Assembly: GCF_033807575.1 (NCBI RefSeq)
Contig: NC_084730.1
Coordinates: 6,307,986 to 6,371,985 of the forward strand
Length of the DNA stretch: 64,000 nt
Direction of reading: 5' to 3'
Origin: Cydia pomonella
Lineage: Eukaryota > Arthropoda > Insecta > Lepidoptera > Tortricidae
Of this stretch, positions 44,531 to 53,974 are shown piece after piece. How positions within the stretch are numbered: the stretch's first letter is position 1; each line of letters starts with the position of its first letter. Made by a program: the position numbers and the translations under genes. A model generated the notes under the pieces. It ran no database searches. It saw only the letters and a list, made by a program, of their open reading frames with translations, and was not told the origin of the DNA.

Positions 44531-44734
44531 AAGGTCGATATTTAAACGATAGATACAATAACAGCTTCGACAGGAAAACATAACTAAGTATGTAAAAATA
44601 GTATTAAGCAAACGCGGATCGGTCCGCGCGATCTTGCCAACTATTACATAAATCCTAGAGGTTTTCAATAGTGGCTTATTGTGTTAAACCCTGTTTCAAA
44701 ACATTCATAGTGAATAAAAAAACTAAAAAAAAAA
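44531..44734 (+). mobile_element. A-tailed insertion of unknown type in SINE B7
   Basis: The segment interrupts TACATA...GAAAACACCC of the SINE, ends in an 11-A run and has ACATA-like text on both sides. It contains a GC-rich GCGGATCGGTCCGCGC inverted motif. A 3' A-run suggests a retroposed sequence, but I recognise no parent. Confidence 0.5.
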
Positions 44735-45260
44735 ACATAGAAAACACCCATGACTCAGGAACAAATATCTGTGTTCATCACACAAATAAATGCCCTTACC
44801 AGGATTTGAACCCGGGACCATCGGCTTCATAGGCAGGGTCACTACCCACTAGGCCAGACCGGTTGCCATAAAAGAATGGGAGAGTTGCAAGGATTGTAAC
44901 GTCAGAAGAGATTGTAACTCCTACTTACTTTACCTAATAAAAAGTATTTTGTATTTTGAAAATAGAAAATAGGCCCCAAAAACTATTTGAAATAAAATAC
45001 AAAATAGTTTTCTTTAAAAGGTATTTAAATACAAAATACAAAATAGGTATTTTGCATTTTGTATTTGCATTTTAAATACAAGTATTTCAAATAAGTCACA
45101 TCTCTGCTTATATTCGTGTTAATGAATGCATAAATGACAGATAACAGTAGAGGAGTAGGAAAACGTATTTAAAATTTAGATGACTGAAGATAGCTGACCA
45201 CCGTGGTATATTAAATATGTAAAGAAAAAACCGATAGTAAAATATTTTCGTTTGTTCCAG

Positions 45261-45402
45261 ACAAGAATGGGAGAAAGTGAATATCACCGACAACGAGAAT
45301 GGAACCCTGTCGTTCCACTACAAGAGGACATACACGTACCGACCAGACCTCAGCGGGCGGTCGGACGACGATGCTGTAGTCGTGCCTAATATACCTATGC
45401 TG
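45261..45402 (+). CDS. CD36-family scavenger receptor, third internal exon in window
   Basis: Acceptor GTTTGTTCCAG and donor GTGAGT; entry phase 2 and exit phase 0 fit the upstream exon. It encodes QEWEKVNITDNENGTLSFHY, then KRTYTYRPDLSGRSDDDAVV, then VPNIPML. The patterns EWEKVNIT..ENGT, K.TY.Y.P.LS and VVVPNIPML are typical of the CD36 ectodomain after ELGPY. Two N-glycosylation sites (NIT, NGT) fit a luminal or extracellular position. No later exon was recognised before the window end, so the following intron is at least 18.6 kb or the next exon was missed. Confidence 0.93.
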
Positions 45403-45702
45403 GTGAGTGAGAAATACGACCGACAAATTAGTCGGTCACCGACGAATTGGTTAGTTATCGTCTATATTACCAACTAAAGGTTTGTTTACCAAGAAATATA
45501 CTAAGAAGTGACCGCTAAAGCTGGTCTGGTCAGTAGCTGAATATTATGTTAAAAGGTCGACTAAATTACTGCATTCATTATCCTAAATTTCCTTGATCAT
45601 TAATTATCTGACTGATAAACAATAATATAAGTAAGAAAAAAGACCAACTAACGACCGACTAATTATTGGCGACAGACAAACGACATTGAAGTAGAAAATG
45701 TT

Positions 45703-45703
45703 T

Positions 45704-45734
<31 letters not shown>

Positions 45735-45735
45735 C
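45703..45735. repeat. (AT)n microsatellite
   Basis: A run of ATATAT of about 30 bp. The surrounding CD36 intron from 45.4 to 46.3 kb shows no other recognisable feature. Confidence 0.8.
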
Positions 45736-46334
45736 AAGTTGATGCTCTCACCGATTTCTAATTAAATGTCTAGATCAATGACACCAACTGAGAATAATTA
45801 GCTTAGATATAATATACGAAATATAATAAATATGTAAATATTATTATTAAACGAGTATGAATGATCGTGAAAGTGATTTGAATAATTATTTATTTCCTTG
45901 TTGGTGTGAATGGCTGTTAACGTTTTTCATTCATTCATTTTCTTGCTTTCTTATTGTGTTCTAGAATGTACCTGTCTGTGAACCGTCTTAAGGAATTTAT
46001 TTGATTTACAGGATTTACCCATAAGGTACATGTCCGAGTGCTCGCGTCTTTCTTTCCCTTTACCTGTTATCTTTAAACTTAGGCTATTATACTTGCCGCA
46101 AAATTAACTGGCCACTGAGATCATAATGCTATCTCCTTTACCCTTGTAAGACCAACCAACAGTGAAAGAGATGGCATTATGACCTGACTCGCCACTTAGT
46201 TTTGCGCCAAGTATAGCAATAGACGAGACAACAGGGTAACTATTTCATGGTCGAAGGCTTCATGATAACGCCTACTACTTAGTTATTATACATCATTGAA
46301 GAAATTTGTGCAGCGTAATAGTAATTTAAGATAT

Positions 46335-46385
46335 TATGCGGGCTTATATGCTTGTTTGCCACCATCGTGGTATAAAAAAAAATTG
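46335..46385 (+). mobile_element. LINE 3' tail stub
   Basis: TGCGGGCTTATATGCTTGTT, then TGCCACCATCGTGGTATAAA with an A-run. It is a very short plus-strand member of the family at 25900. Confidence 0.65.
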
Positions 46386-46429
46386 AGAAGTGGATAGCTG
46401 TTTAGTTCAATTTTCAATTATTTATTTAT

Positions 46430-47797
46430 TTCGAATCAACAATAGATCCATAATTGTTAGTATTTACAACAAATCTTAAAATTAATTAATTAAGGTTAGT
46501 GACATATAAAATAATAATAACATATCTACAAGTACACAAAAATAAATATAAAAAATAAATATAACTAGGCAATCTAGATGCACCACTTCTCAGCATCTGT
46601 GGCTTCCACATGCAGTCCATTCCAGTGCATGAGCAGTGGTGCATCTATCTTACCTGCCAACGTTTTCAGGATGCTATTGGTACTGCCACACAGTCTCTGC
46701 ATAAGTGACGCCGATCTGTTGCGTATAATTGCAAAAAAGTCATCCGTGTGCGCCTCCGCGAACATTCCCGACGCACTACAGTGCCGTGGCAGCCCCATCA
46801 GCATCCTGAAAACGTTGTTATATTGTATTCGTAGAGCATTGTACGCTCGCTGAGTATAGCTAGCCCACAGGCTGCAGGTGTAAAACGATTGGCAAAAAGC
46901 TTTAAAAAGCGTCTTTTTCACGTCTTTGTTACACCTGGCAAACCTGCGCGCCAGCATATTTCCGCGGACGGCCAACGCTCTACGCTCCCTCTCTATGTCG
47001 AGGTCATCTTTTAGGTCCTCGGTGACCCAGTGACCAAGGTATTTGAATGTTTTAGTGACCCTGAGTGGTTCCCCGCCCAAGGTCACAGGAGGTACTGTTT
47101 TGTAGGATTTTCTTCCTGCTTTGAAAACAAGTACCTCACTCTTTTTCCCATTGTACCTTAGCCCATGTCTCACCGAGTACCTGTCACAAATATCCAGCAA
47201 CTCTTGAAGTGCACTCATGGATGGGCTCAACAACACCATATCATCAGCATAACTGATGTTATTTATGGATTTGCCATCCACGGAGCATCCGACATAGGCA
47301 TTGTTGAGCTCATCCATAAGCTGGTTCACATATAGGTTAAACAACCTAGGAGAGGACAGACCGCCCTGCCTTACTCCACATTCCAGACGGTATTCACCCG
47401 AGTGAACGCCCGCCCACCTGACCGAGTTAATCTGGTTCCCGTACAAAAACTTCAGGATCTCAATCAAGTCCTCGGGGACACTGGTCTCATTGGTCAGCTT
47501 TTGCCAAAGTATATCATACGAGACCAGATCGAAGGCTTTCGATAAGTCCAAGAAGCAGGCGCTAACTGGTGTATCCCTACTAGTATAGTACTGGACAGTG
47601 CTTTTCAGACACATAATAGCCGACTCTGTGGAAAGTCCGGGCCTAAACCCAAACTGTGCGTCATTCAGTTTAATATGTTTAGCTAAGTGTCTGTCAAACA
47701 ATCTGTCCAGCACTTTTGCCACAACGGTTGCCAATGATATTGGTCTATAATTTTTCACATCCGACACATCACCTGTTTTATTTTTAATGACTGGTAC
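46430..47797 (-). mobile_element. Host LINE, 3' half (reverse transcriptase C-terminal part)
   Basis: On the minus strand the open frame from 47767 to 46574 has the RT blocks KNYRPISLATVVAKVLDRLF, GFRPGLSTESAI, ACFLDLSKAFDLV, GVRQGGLSSPRLFNLYVN and the catalytic SYADDMVLL, then the thumb and C-terminal region ending EATDAEKWCI. A 140-bp 3' UTR and an (AAATAAAT) tail follow. The frame is intact and continues, through the gypsy insertion at 47798, into 52929-53940. It resembles CR1/Rex1-Jockey-type LINEs; the clade is inferred only. Confidence 0.85.
46574..47797 (-). CDS. LINE ORF2, second part: reverse transcriptase palm, thumb and C-terminus
   Basis: About 400 codons without a stop. The catalytic aspartates are visible in LSKAFD and YADD, so the polymerase core is not obviously damaged. 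It copies LINE RNA into the target during insertion. The methionine at 47767 is internal (MSDVKNY), not a true start, because the same frame runs upstream to the LTR and resumes beyond it. The ORF is separated from its N-terminal part by 5.1 kb of inserted DNA, so no full protein is expected from this locus. Confidence 0.85.
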   Translation of the reverse strand, partial: VPVIKNKTGDVSDVKNYRPISLATVVAKVLDRLFDRHLAKHIKLNDAQFGFRPGLSTESAIMCLKSTVQYYTSRDTPVSACFLDLSKAFDLVSYDILWQKLTNETSVPEDLIEILKFLYGNQINSVRWAGVHSGEYRLECGVRQGGLSSPRLFNLYVNQLMDELNNAYVGCSVDGKSINNISYADDMVLLSPSMSALQELLDICDRYSVRHGLRYNGKKSEVLVFKAGRKSYKTVPPVTLGGEPLRVTKTFKYLGHWVTEDLKDDLDIERERRALAVRGNMLARRFARCNKDVKKTLFKAFCQSFYTCSLWASYTQRAYNALRIQYNNVFRMLMGLPRHCSASGMFAEAHTDDFFAIIRNRSASLMQRLCGSTNSILKTLAGKIDAPLLMHWNGLHVEATDAEKWCI

Positions 47798-47921
47798 TGT
47801 AAAAGTATAGGGAACACTTCAATAAAACAACGAGATCGAGCAATGACTGACTGTATATTTTTAGAGACAGGTAGACCTCACAAAATCAAATCCGCTGCAT
47901 ACCCACATACATAATATGACA
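47798..47921 (-). repeat. 3' LTR of the gypsy element
   Basis: 124 bp, identical by eye to 52805-52928. It would carry the polyadenylation function for the minus-strand transcript. Unusually short for Ty3/gypsy elements as a whole. Confidence 0.93.
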
Positions 47922-47967
47922 TCTTCCCTTTTCAAAACAAAACAAAAAAAAATTTAGTCGCATTCAG

Positions 47968-47969
47968 CA

Positions 47970-48010
<41 letters not shown>
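47968..48010. repeat. (AT)n microsatellite and T-run in the gypsy 3' region
   Basis: About 15 AT units followed by a poly-T run, within the noncoding stretch 47922-48664 of the element. The rest of that stretch is AT-rich with no ORF. Confidence 0.85.
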
Positions 48011-48664
48011 TACATTTTAGATTTCAATTCAATAAATTAAAGACTTCTGAAATAAATTTAATTATTTTACAGTGTCTATAACTAATAATAATTGTAGGTA
48101 ATTGCACAACAATAATGGCACATTGGGTTACAAACTTGATTTTATTTTAATGATATTATAATAAAGAATACATTTTCCCTACTAGTAAGTACTACCTCAC
48201 TTCCAATAGACTGACAGGTATATAGCGACAAAATGCAATAAATCTCATTCAATATTAACTGCATTGATAACACAATAAGTGTGTCACTAGGTATATAAAT
48301 ATACAATAATGAACTTCACATTATTAAGGATTAATTTTTGTTTTTACACAACAGATTATTCAAAACTCGACCAAGTTGGCAATAAACAAGGTTTACATTG
48401 CTATGACCTCAAATTTGACTTGCGTTCTTCATAATAAATTATTAATATGTACATATAAAATATAATTGCAGGTTTTGTGTACTACATGGTAATTAAGTTT
48501 TAGTTATAAGTTATAGACTATCACATATGACTAAAATGTCGTTCATGCATAATTTGTTGTATTTATAATAATAACATAGTATAGGTATTCTATTTTGATT
48601 ATTTTAGTACATATAAGTTATGTAGGATGCGTTTCCATCCTCCGTGGAGCACTGACATGTGTTG

Positions 48665-49005
48665 TTAGATCCAGTCACCCCATCTATCTGGAGCCCTCAC
48701 TATCCTGCCGGAACGAGTAACAATATTATTACCATTAGTTGGTACAGTGTTGTTTACAGAGCGCGGGGTGGTGTCGGCAGCGCTTGATGACGGGGACGGC
48801 ATTACGTCATCTAAATCAAAGAGTAGGTCCAAATCAGGCGCGTCATTTCTGTGCGGCGAGTCTCTTATAATATGCCTACGATTTCTTATTATTTCATTAC
48901 CATTAAGTAACTTAATTTTATAGCTGCGTGGGCCTATAACTTTTGATATTGTTCCAGATGACCAACCTTTTTTATTTGGATCCAATAATACTTTAACTTA
49001 GCCGC
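48665..49005 (-). pseudogene. Gypsy integrase C-terminal extension, out of frame
   Basis: The frame starting LDPNKKGWSSGTISKVIGPR, then SYKIKLLNGNEIIRNRRHII, is the expected C-terminal beta-rich domain of gypsy integrases. It ends in a serine/threonine-rich tail and RAPDRWGDWI. It lies in a different frame from the main ORF, which crosses into it near 49000 and stops at 48934. A single-base indel between about 48985 and 49005 explains the change, so this copy probably makes an integrase lacking its normal end. Confidence 0.75.
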
Positions 49006-52000
49006 TACTGATAAAGTAGGCAAGTTTTTCGCGTTACGATCGTAATATTTTTTCTGTATGTGCTTTTTATTAAGTAACTTGTCTTTTACATGATTTTGAA
49101 TTTTTGGTTTTAGAAACTCTGGACGCATTGGAATTATACTTCTCATCTTTCTACTTTGAAGTAGTTGAGCTGGCGATGCTAAATCATAAGATAAAGGCGT
49201 ATTTAAATATTCTAGAAGGCCTAACCTGTAATCAGTGCGATTTTCACTTGTTTTAATTATAATATTTTTCACAGTTTTAACTGTCCGTTCTATCTGACCG
49301 TTAGACTGTGCATATCTTGGAGACGACATTTTATGTGTGAATTGCCATTCATCAGCAAACTTTTTGAAACTCAAAGACGTGAACTGTGGTCCCCCATCTG
49401 ACATCACTACACTAGGTATCCCTTGGCGACAAAAGATATCCTTAAGAGATGATATTACGTAATCTGACGTTGTTGACAATAACTTTGTAATTTCTATAAA
49501 CTTGCTATAATAGTCGACTAACAGTAAATAGTCGACCCCATGTATCTGAAACAAATCCACACCTATCTTCACCCACGGTTCATCTGGAATTTCATGTGGA
49601 ATCAATTCTTCCTTTTGATTATGTTTCCTATGCGACAGACAGATATTACAATTATTTATTAAATTATCTATGTCGTTAGTGATGCACGGCCAAAACATTA
49701 TTTCTCTCGCTCGTAATTTACATTTTTCCTTGCCCATGTGCCCTATATGTAGTTTTGTTAACATATCCTTTCTTAGGGACCTGGGTATAACTATCCTATC
49801 ACCTTTCCAAACTAACCCTTGTGCCACAGTTATCTCATCCCTATAAGTCCAATAAGGCCTTAATACGTCTACTAAATCTTTCCTATCATCGGGCCACCCT
49901 TTTAAAATACATTTTCTTAACTGCACCAGTTCGTCGTCGGTGTCAGTTTGTTTTTGTAGCGCGACAAACTGGTGGTCGGTGAAGTGGTCGTTGGCGACCC
50001 CGGCCAGCGCTCGCTCCACAGCATACACCTCGTCGTGCAGCGCCTCGCGGCCAGCATGCTCGACGCTCGCGCTCGGCTCGTATGCGCGCGACAGCGTATC
50101 CGCTATATACAGATGTTTACCCGGCTTATATACTAATTTAAAAGTATAACGCTGCAACCGTAATAACATTCTTTGTAGGCGAGATGGCGAGTCTACTATA
50201 GGCTTTTTTATTATACTAATTAATGGTTTGTGATCGGTCTCGATCGTAATATCCGATCTTCCATATATGTACGGATAAAATCGCTCACATGCAAACAAAC
50301 AAGCATACAACTCCTTTTCAATCTGTGCGTAACGTTGCTCCGTTTTAGTTAACGACTTGGAAGCATAGCATACGGGTAGGTTATTTTGCATCAGACAACA
50401 GCCAAGGCCACTTTTACTCGCATCTACTGAGATAGTTATAGGCTGATTCATGCTATAATACTGTAACACTGGTCTCTTCATCAAGCATTCTTTTAGATCA
50501 CTAAAACATTTACTCTGCGACTCATCCCAATGCCATTCAACTTCCTTTTTTAATAACTCTCTTAATGGTTGAGTCTTATCTGATAAATTTGGTATGAACG
50601 TTCCTACGTACGTAATAAGCCCTAAAAATCGTTCAATATCCTTCCTATTTGTAGGTGTAGGCATATTTTTTATTGCTGTTATGTGCGAGTCATCCGGGCT
50701 CAGACCGTCCTTTGTTATGCGATGTCCTAAGTACTTTATTTCTTCCAAACCAAACCGACATTTATTTCTATTAAGTTTAAGGTTCACTTTCACACACCTC
50801 TCCAACACAATTTTCAACCGCTGATCATGCTCCTCCTTGGTACGGCCATACACCAATAAATCATCTATGTACATACATACCCCTTCAATATCATCAAAAT
50901 TTTCATATATCTTTTTGTGAAACACTTCAGACGCAGAACAGATTCCATATGGCATTCTTAAAAACTTATACCTTCCAAACGGCGTATTAAATGTACAATA
51001 CCTACTAGTCTCGTCTAGCCGCACCTGCCAGAAACCTGAGCTCGCGTCAAGGGTACTAAAGTACCGCGCGCCTGACAAATTGGACACAATCTCATCGATG
51101 GTGGGGAGCCGAAAGTGTTCTCGCTTTATAGCATTATTTAGCTCTTTAGGATCCAAACAAATACGCAAATCTCCGTTAGATTTTTTAACTACCGTTATAC
51201 TACTAACCCAGTCCGAAGGACCCTCAACTTTAGCAATTATACCCTGAGCTTCCATCTCTAACAACTTATTTTTGACCGCATCCTTTATCGCAAATGGTAA
51301 TTTCCTCGGTGCATGAATTACCGGTACCGCATCTGATTTTAATTGAATTTTATACTCGCCAGGAAGACAACCTATGCCATGAAAAACATCAGTGAATTTC
51401 TTTATAAAATCCGGATCATTATCATTAGACTGCTCCACAGACATAACTCGGCTGACCAAATTTAACTCTTTACACGCATACCGTCCCAGTATCGGCGCGG
51501 AATTTAAATCAACAATTTTAAACTCTAATACATATAAATTATTTTTGTATCTGACTCGCAAGAAAATCTTTCCTATGACATTAAGACCAGCACCAGAGTA
51601 TTCAGTAAGTCTTGTATTTGTTTTTGACAAATCCTTATTCGAAATACCTAATTTTGTCAGATAACGTTTAGGGAGTATGTTAACCTCTGCTCCCGTATCT
51701 AATTTAAAACACACAGGTACATTATTTATTTTTAATTCCGTGTTCCACTCCTCACAACAGTCACAACATCGGTTTTTAATATTATTTACCTGGTCCTCAG
51801 ACTCTTCCACCATGTACACCCTGCACATCCTGGCAAAATGATTTGGTCTGGAACATTTCATGCAGCTCCTGCCATACGCCGGACAATCGTACTTTTTGTG
51901 CACGCCGCCGCACTGACCGCACCGCCCTCCGCGATATGCGTACGGCGCGCGGTGCTGAGCGCCGGCCGGGCCTGCCGCGCCCGGCGCGCCACTGCGCCCC

Positions 52001-52746
52001 GCGCCATGCGCCCATCCGCGCCCGCGCCATCCTCGTCCGGAACTCATACCACGACTCGATTTTGCTTCGACTTTCGCACCTGACCGATTCAACTCGTACA
52101 CTTCTTTGTTAGCTACCGCACACACTTCGTTACCTTTTGTCTCACTAGTACACTCGCGTTTAATGTCCTCCGAATACATTTTCGACACTATAGCAGCCCG
52201 ACATATTTCTAACGCTTTGTTTAGCGTTAGGTCGTCTTCGCGTAACAGCCGCTCTCTAATCGCTGCGCTCACGATTCCACATACGAGTCTATCCTTTATT
52301 AATCCGTCGTTTAAGTTACCAAACTCGCACGACTGAGCCAACTTTCTCAACTCAAAGACGTATTGGTCTATGGACTCGTGTTCACCTTGTTGACGAGTAA
52401 AAAACCGATGACGCTCGACCGTTACATTTTTTTTCGCTTTAAAATGATTATCGACTTGACCTATTAAAGCCGCTAATGTTGTACATTTCGTCGTACTTTG
52501 TTCTATTATCTCACGGCACTGTTCCCCTACGACGTGTAAAAAAATGTTCATTTGTATTTCTTCTGTTTTCTTATTAAGTTCGCATGCCTTAACGTATATT
52601 TGAAAACCATTCTTCCACTTCTCCCAAGATTCACACAAACTGCCAAACGCCATATTGGTTACATTTTCCTCAAACTTAAACGGCAAAGGGGGAGTAAGAA
52701 CCGATTCCATCTTGTTTTTTTTTTCGAATTTTCTTACTATCTTCAC
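48934..52746 (-). CDS. Gypsy gag-pol polyprotein (Gag, protease, RT, RNase H, integrase)
   Basis: 1270 codons in one frame; the likely start is Met13 (MESVLTPPLP) or Met1. Order: Gag capsid-like region to about residue 210; Gly/Arg/Ala-rich stretch about 230-272; two zinc knuckles starting CGQC (about 275) and CMKC (about 293); protease with LDTGAEVNILP (about 349); RT with YIDDLLVYG (about 625); RNase H with TDHKPL (about 837); integrase with an HHCC zinc region (HIGHMGK...CNIC, about 998-1035), then GVDLF, SDGGPQF and GQIERT carrying the D, D and E residues. It needs no gag-pol frameshift. The C-terminus is altered by a frame change near 49000, otherwise all catalytic motifs look intact. 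Confidence 0.95.
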   Translation of the reverse strand: MKIVRKFEKKNKMESVLTPPLPFKFEENVTNMAFGSLCESWEKWKNGFQIYVKACELNKKTEEIQMNIFLHVVGEQCREIIEQSTTKCTTLAALIGQVDNHFKAKKNVTVERHRFFTRQQGEHESIDQYVFELRKLAQSCEFGNLNDGLIKDRLVCGIVSAAIRERLLREDDLTLNKALEICRAAIVSKMYSEDIKRECTSETKGNEVCAVANKEVYELNRSGAKVEAKSSRGMSSGRGWRGRGWAHGAGRSGAPGAAGPAGAQHRAPYAYRGGRCGQCGGVHKKYDCPAYGRSCMKCSRPNHFARMCRVYMVEESEDQVNNIKNRCCDCCEEWNTELKINNVPVCFKLDTGAEVNILPKRYLTKLGISNKDLSKTNTRLTEYSGAGLNVIGKIFLRVRYKNNLYVLEFKIVDLNSAPILGRYACKELNLVSRVMSVEQSNDNDPDFIKKFTDVFHGIGCLPGEYKIQLKSDAVPVIHAPRKLPFAIKDAVKNKLLEMEAQGIIAKVEGPSDWVSSITVVKKSNGDLRICLDPKELNNAIKREHFRLPTIDEIVSNLSGARYFSTLDASSGFWQVRLDETSRYCTFNTPFGRYKFLRMPYGICSASEVFHKKIYENFDDIEGVCMYIDDLLVYGRTKEEHDQRLKIVLERCVKVNLKLNRNKCRFGLEEIKYLGHRITKDGLSPDDSHITAIKNMPTPTNRKDIERFLGLITYVGTFIPNLSDKTQPLRELLKKEVEWHWDESQSKCFSDLKECLMKRPVLQYYSMNQPITISVDASKSGLGCCLMQNNLPVCYASKSLTKTEQRYAQIEKELYACLFACERFYPYIYGRSDITIETDHKPLISIIKKPIVDSPSRLQRMLLRLQRYTFKLVYKPGKHLYIADTLSRAYEPSASVEHAGREALHDEVYAVERALAGVANDHFTDHQFVALQKQTDTDDELVQLRKCILKGWPDDRKDLVDVLRPYWTYRDEITVAQGLVWKGDRIVIPRSLRKDMLTKLHIGHMGKEKCKLRAREIMFWPCITNDIDNLINNCNICLSHRKHNQKEELIPHEIPDEPWVKIGVDLFQIHGVDYLLLVDYYSKFIEITKLLSTTSDYVISSLKDIFCRQGIPSVVMSDGGPQFTSLSFKKFADEWQFTHKMSSPRYAQSNGQIERTVKTVKNIIIKTSENRTDYRLGLLEYLNTPLSYDLASPAQLLQSRKMRSIIPMRPEFLKPKIQNHVKDKLLNKKHIQKKYYDRNAKNLPTLSVAAKLKYYWIQIKKVGHLEQYQKL

Positions 52747-52790
52747 TTTCTTGTCTTCTGCTTTTTAAATTATGCACTTTTTATCACTTT

Positions 52791-52804
52791 AACCGGCTGC
52801 GCCA
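52791..52804 (-). promoter_or_regulatory. tRNA primer-binding site of the gypsy element
   Basis: TGGCGCAGCCGGTT on the minus strand abuts the 5' LTR. TGG at the start complements a tRNA CCA end; the sequence is close to the TGGCGCAGTCGG type used with a serine tRNA by some insect elements, with one difference. The tRNA identity is inferred from memory. Confidence 0.65.
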
Positions 52805-52928
52805 TGTAAAAGTATAGGGAACACTTCAATAAAACAACGAGATCGAGCAATGACTGACTGTATATTTTTAGAGACAGGTAGACCTCACAAAATCAAATCC
52901 GCTGCATACCCACATACATAATATGACA
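52805..52928 (-). repeat. 5' LTR of the gypsy element
   Basis: 124 bp, TGTCATATTATG...CTATACTTTTACA on the minus strand, identical to the 3' LTR. It carries the element's promoter by position; no promoter motif was confirmed. Confidence 0.93.
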
Positions 52929-53940
52929 GGTACCACAATTGTTCTCATCAGGTCTGATGGTAGATAGGAATGATTAATACATAAGTTAAATAATATTGTG
53001 AGTACTCGTGGCAGATGAATGCCAGCATTTTGCAAGTGCTCAATGCTGAGCCCATCATGACCCGGCGACTTACCCCTCTTCATACTTTTAATCGCCTCCT
53101 GTACATCGTACTCAGTAAAACGCACAGTTGACATGACGGGCTCAGCCTTGGGCCGATTCACAGACCTACCTAATGGCGATGTTACTTTAAAATTGTCCTT
53201 AAATAAATTAGCAATTTCCACGGGTGAGCACAGACCTTCGACGCTCACAGGCACACTCGGCCTGGGGTTCATACGATTTGTTTCCTTCCAGAATTGTTTA
53301 AAGTTCTTACCCGAATGATGCGATGCAAGTATGTCCATTTTAATTTGCTGTTGATTATTTTGGCACCATTTGAGCTTCGCTTTAAACACTTTCCTGGTCT
53401 CACGCATATGCGCGTATATTGGTCCATTAGAAGGTTTTCCAAACCGCATCCACTCATGAAACCCAATCCTTGCCTGCCTATGTGCATCCCTTACATACTT
53501 ATTCCAACCCGTTACATAGTACTTTCTCCTCCTGCTATTGGCGAAGCCCGCCTCCGATGCATTACTTAATGTTTTAATAATGTCTTTATATAACAGATCT
53601 ATGTAATGCCGGTGGCTCACCTCACAGCAGCGAGAGTCAGTACAATTTAACAGTGCCAACGGACAATGTATGTTGTTCAGCTGCTTGTCACATAAGCTCT
53701 TATATAATGCGACTTGGTCGGCATCCCTTTCCCCCCATCGCACTTTGTTCGTGCCATCACGAGATATTTCAACTTTGGTTTTAAGAAGCTCCAGATTACA
53801 CTTAATTACTAGGGGGAAATGATCAGACCATAATACGTCATGCAATACGCTGATGTCAACAATACCCTGCCACGCTGACTCGGTTACCACACAATGGTCC
53901 AGCCAACGCCTACAGTTTTGATGCGATTCACTAACAAAAG
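52929..53940 (-). CDS. LINE ORF2, first part: endonuclease end and RT N-terminal region
   Basis: The frame is open from about 53935, upstream of the GTG at 53890 that could be mistaken for a start. It begins FTFVSESHQNCRRWLDHCVV and reaches LWSDHFPLVIKCN, the SDH motif that ends AP-type endonucleases. A basic linker, KSMKRGKSPGHDGLSIEHLQ (the RT block preceding the palm) and SYLPSDLMRTIVVP follow. It then meets the LTR and would continue in frame at 47797 (PVIKNKTGDVSDV). The upstream endonuclease is missing, so the LINE was 5' truncated near 53940 at insertion. Confidence 0.85.
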
Positions 53941-53974
53941 TGAAAGTCCCTTAGTTGGACTAATTACTGCTTAA

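Larger units (their letters stand above)
44270..44868 (-). mobile_element. SINE family B copy 7, split twice
   Basis: The tail is at 44270-44289, the middle at about 44405-44530 and the head at about 44735-44868 (B-box as GATTTGAACC on the plus strand). Insertions sit at 44290-44404 (LINE 3' tail) and about 44531-44734 (an A-tailed segment). All lie inside the hAT-like element. Confidence 0.8.
43686..45106. mobile_element. 1.42-kb hAT-like element with 8-bp TSD
   Basis: The ends are CAGAGATGTGA and TCACATCTCTG, perfect inverted copies, with the direct repeat CTTATATT immediately outside (43678-43685 and 45107-45114). An 8-bp duplication and a CAGRG-type end are diagnostic of hAT transposons. 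The arms (43686-43870, 44935-45106) are dense in AAATACAAAATA-type subterminal repeats. No transposase is present. The middle carries a SINE with further insertions. It lies about 150 bp before the third CD36 exon. Confidence 0.85.
47798..52928 (-). mobile_element. Complete Ty3/gypsy LTR retrotransposon, 5131 bp
   Basis: Two identical 124-bp LTRs (47798-47921 and 52805-52928) flank a minus-strand gag-pol. LTR ends are TGT...ACA, and GGTAC is duplicated at 47793-47797 and 52929-52933. On the minus strand the primer-binding site TGGCGCAGCCGG starts directly after the 5' LTR, and a purine tract GAAAAGGGAAGA ends directly at the 3' LTR. Short LTRs, one long gag-pol ORF and paired zinc knuckles fit the mag-type lineage. 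Identical LTRs indicate recent insertion. There is no env-like ORF in the 740 bp before the 3' LTR. Confidence 0.93.

Noticed and set aside
51797..52112. Several overlapping GC-rich ORFs on both strands
   Set aside because: They are shadows of the Gly/Arg/Ala-rich part of gag, whose composition leaves all frames open.
53890..53890. GTG at 53890 as start of a LINE protein
   Set aside because: The same frame stays open upstream into endonuclease-like sequence (to about 53935), so the codon is internal in a 5'-truncated element.
46430..53940. Clear target duplication around the host LINE
   Set aside because: Only a 6-bp AACTAA-like coincidence was seen near the two ends, too weak to call.
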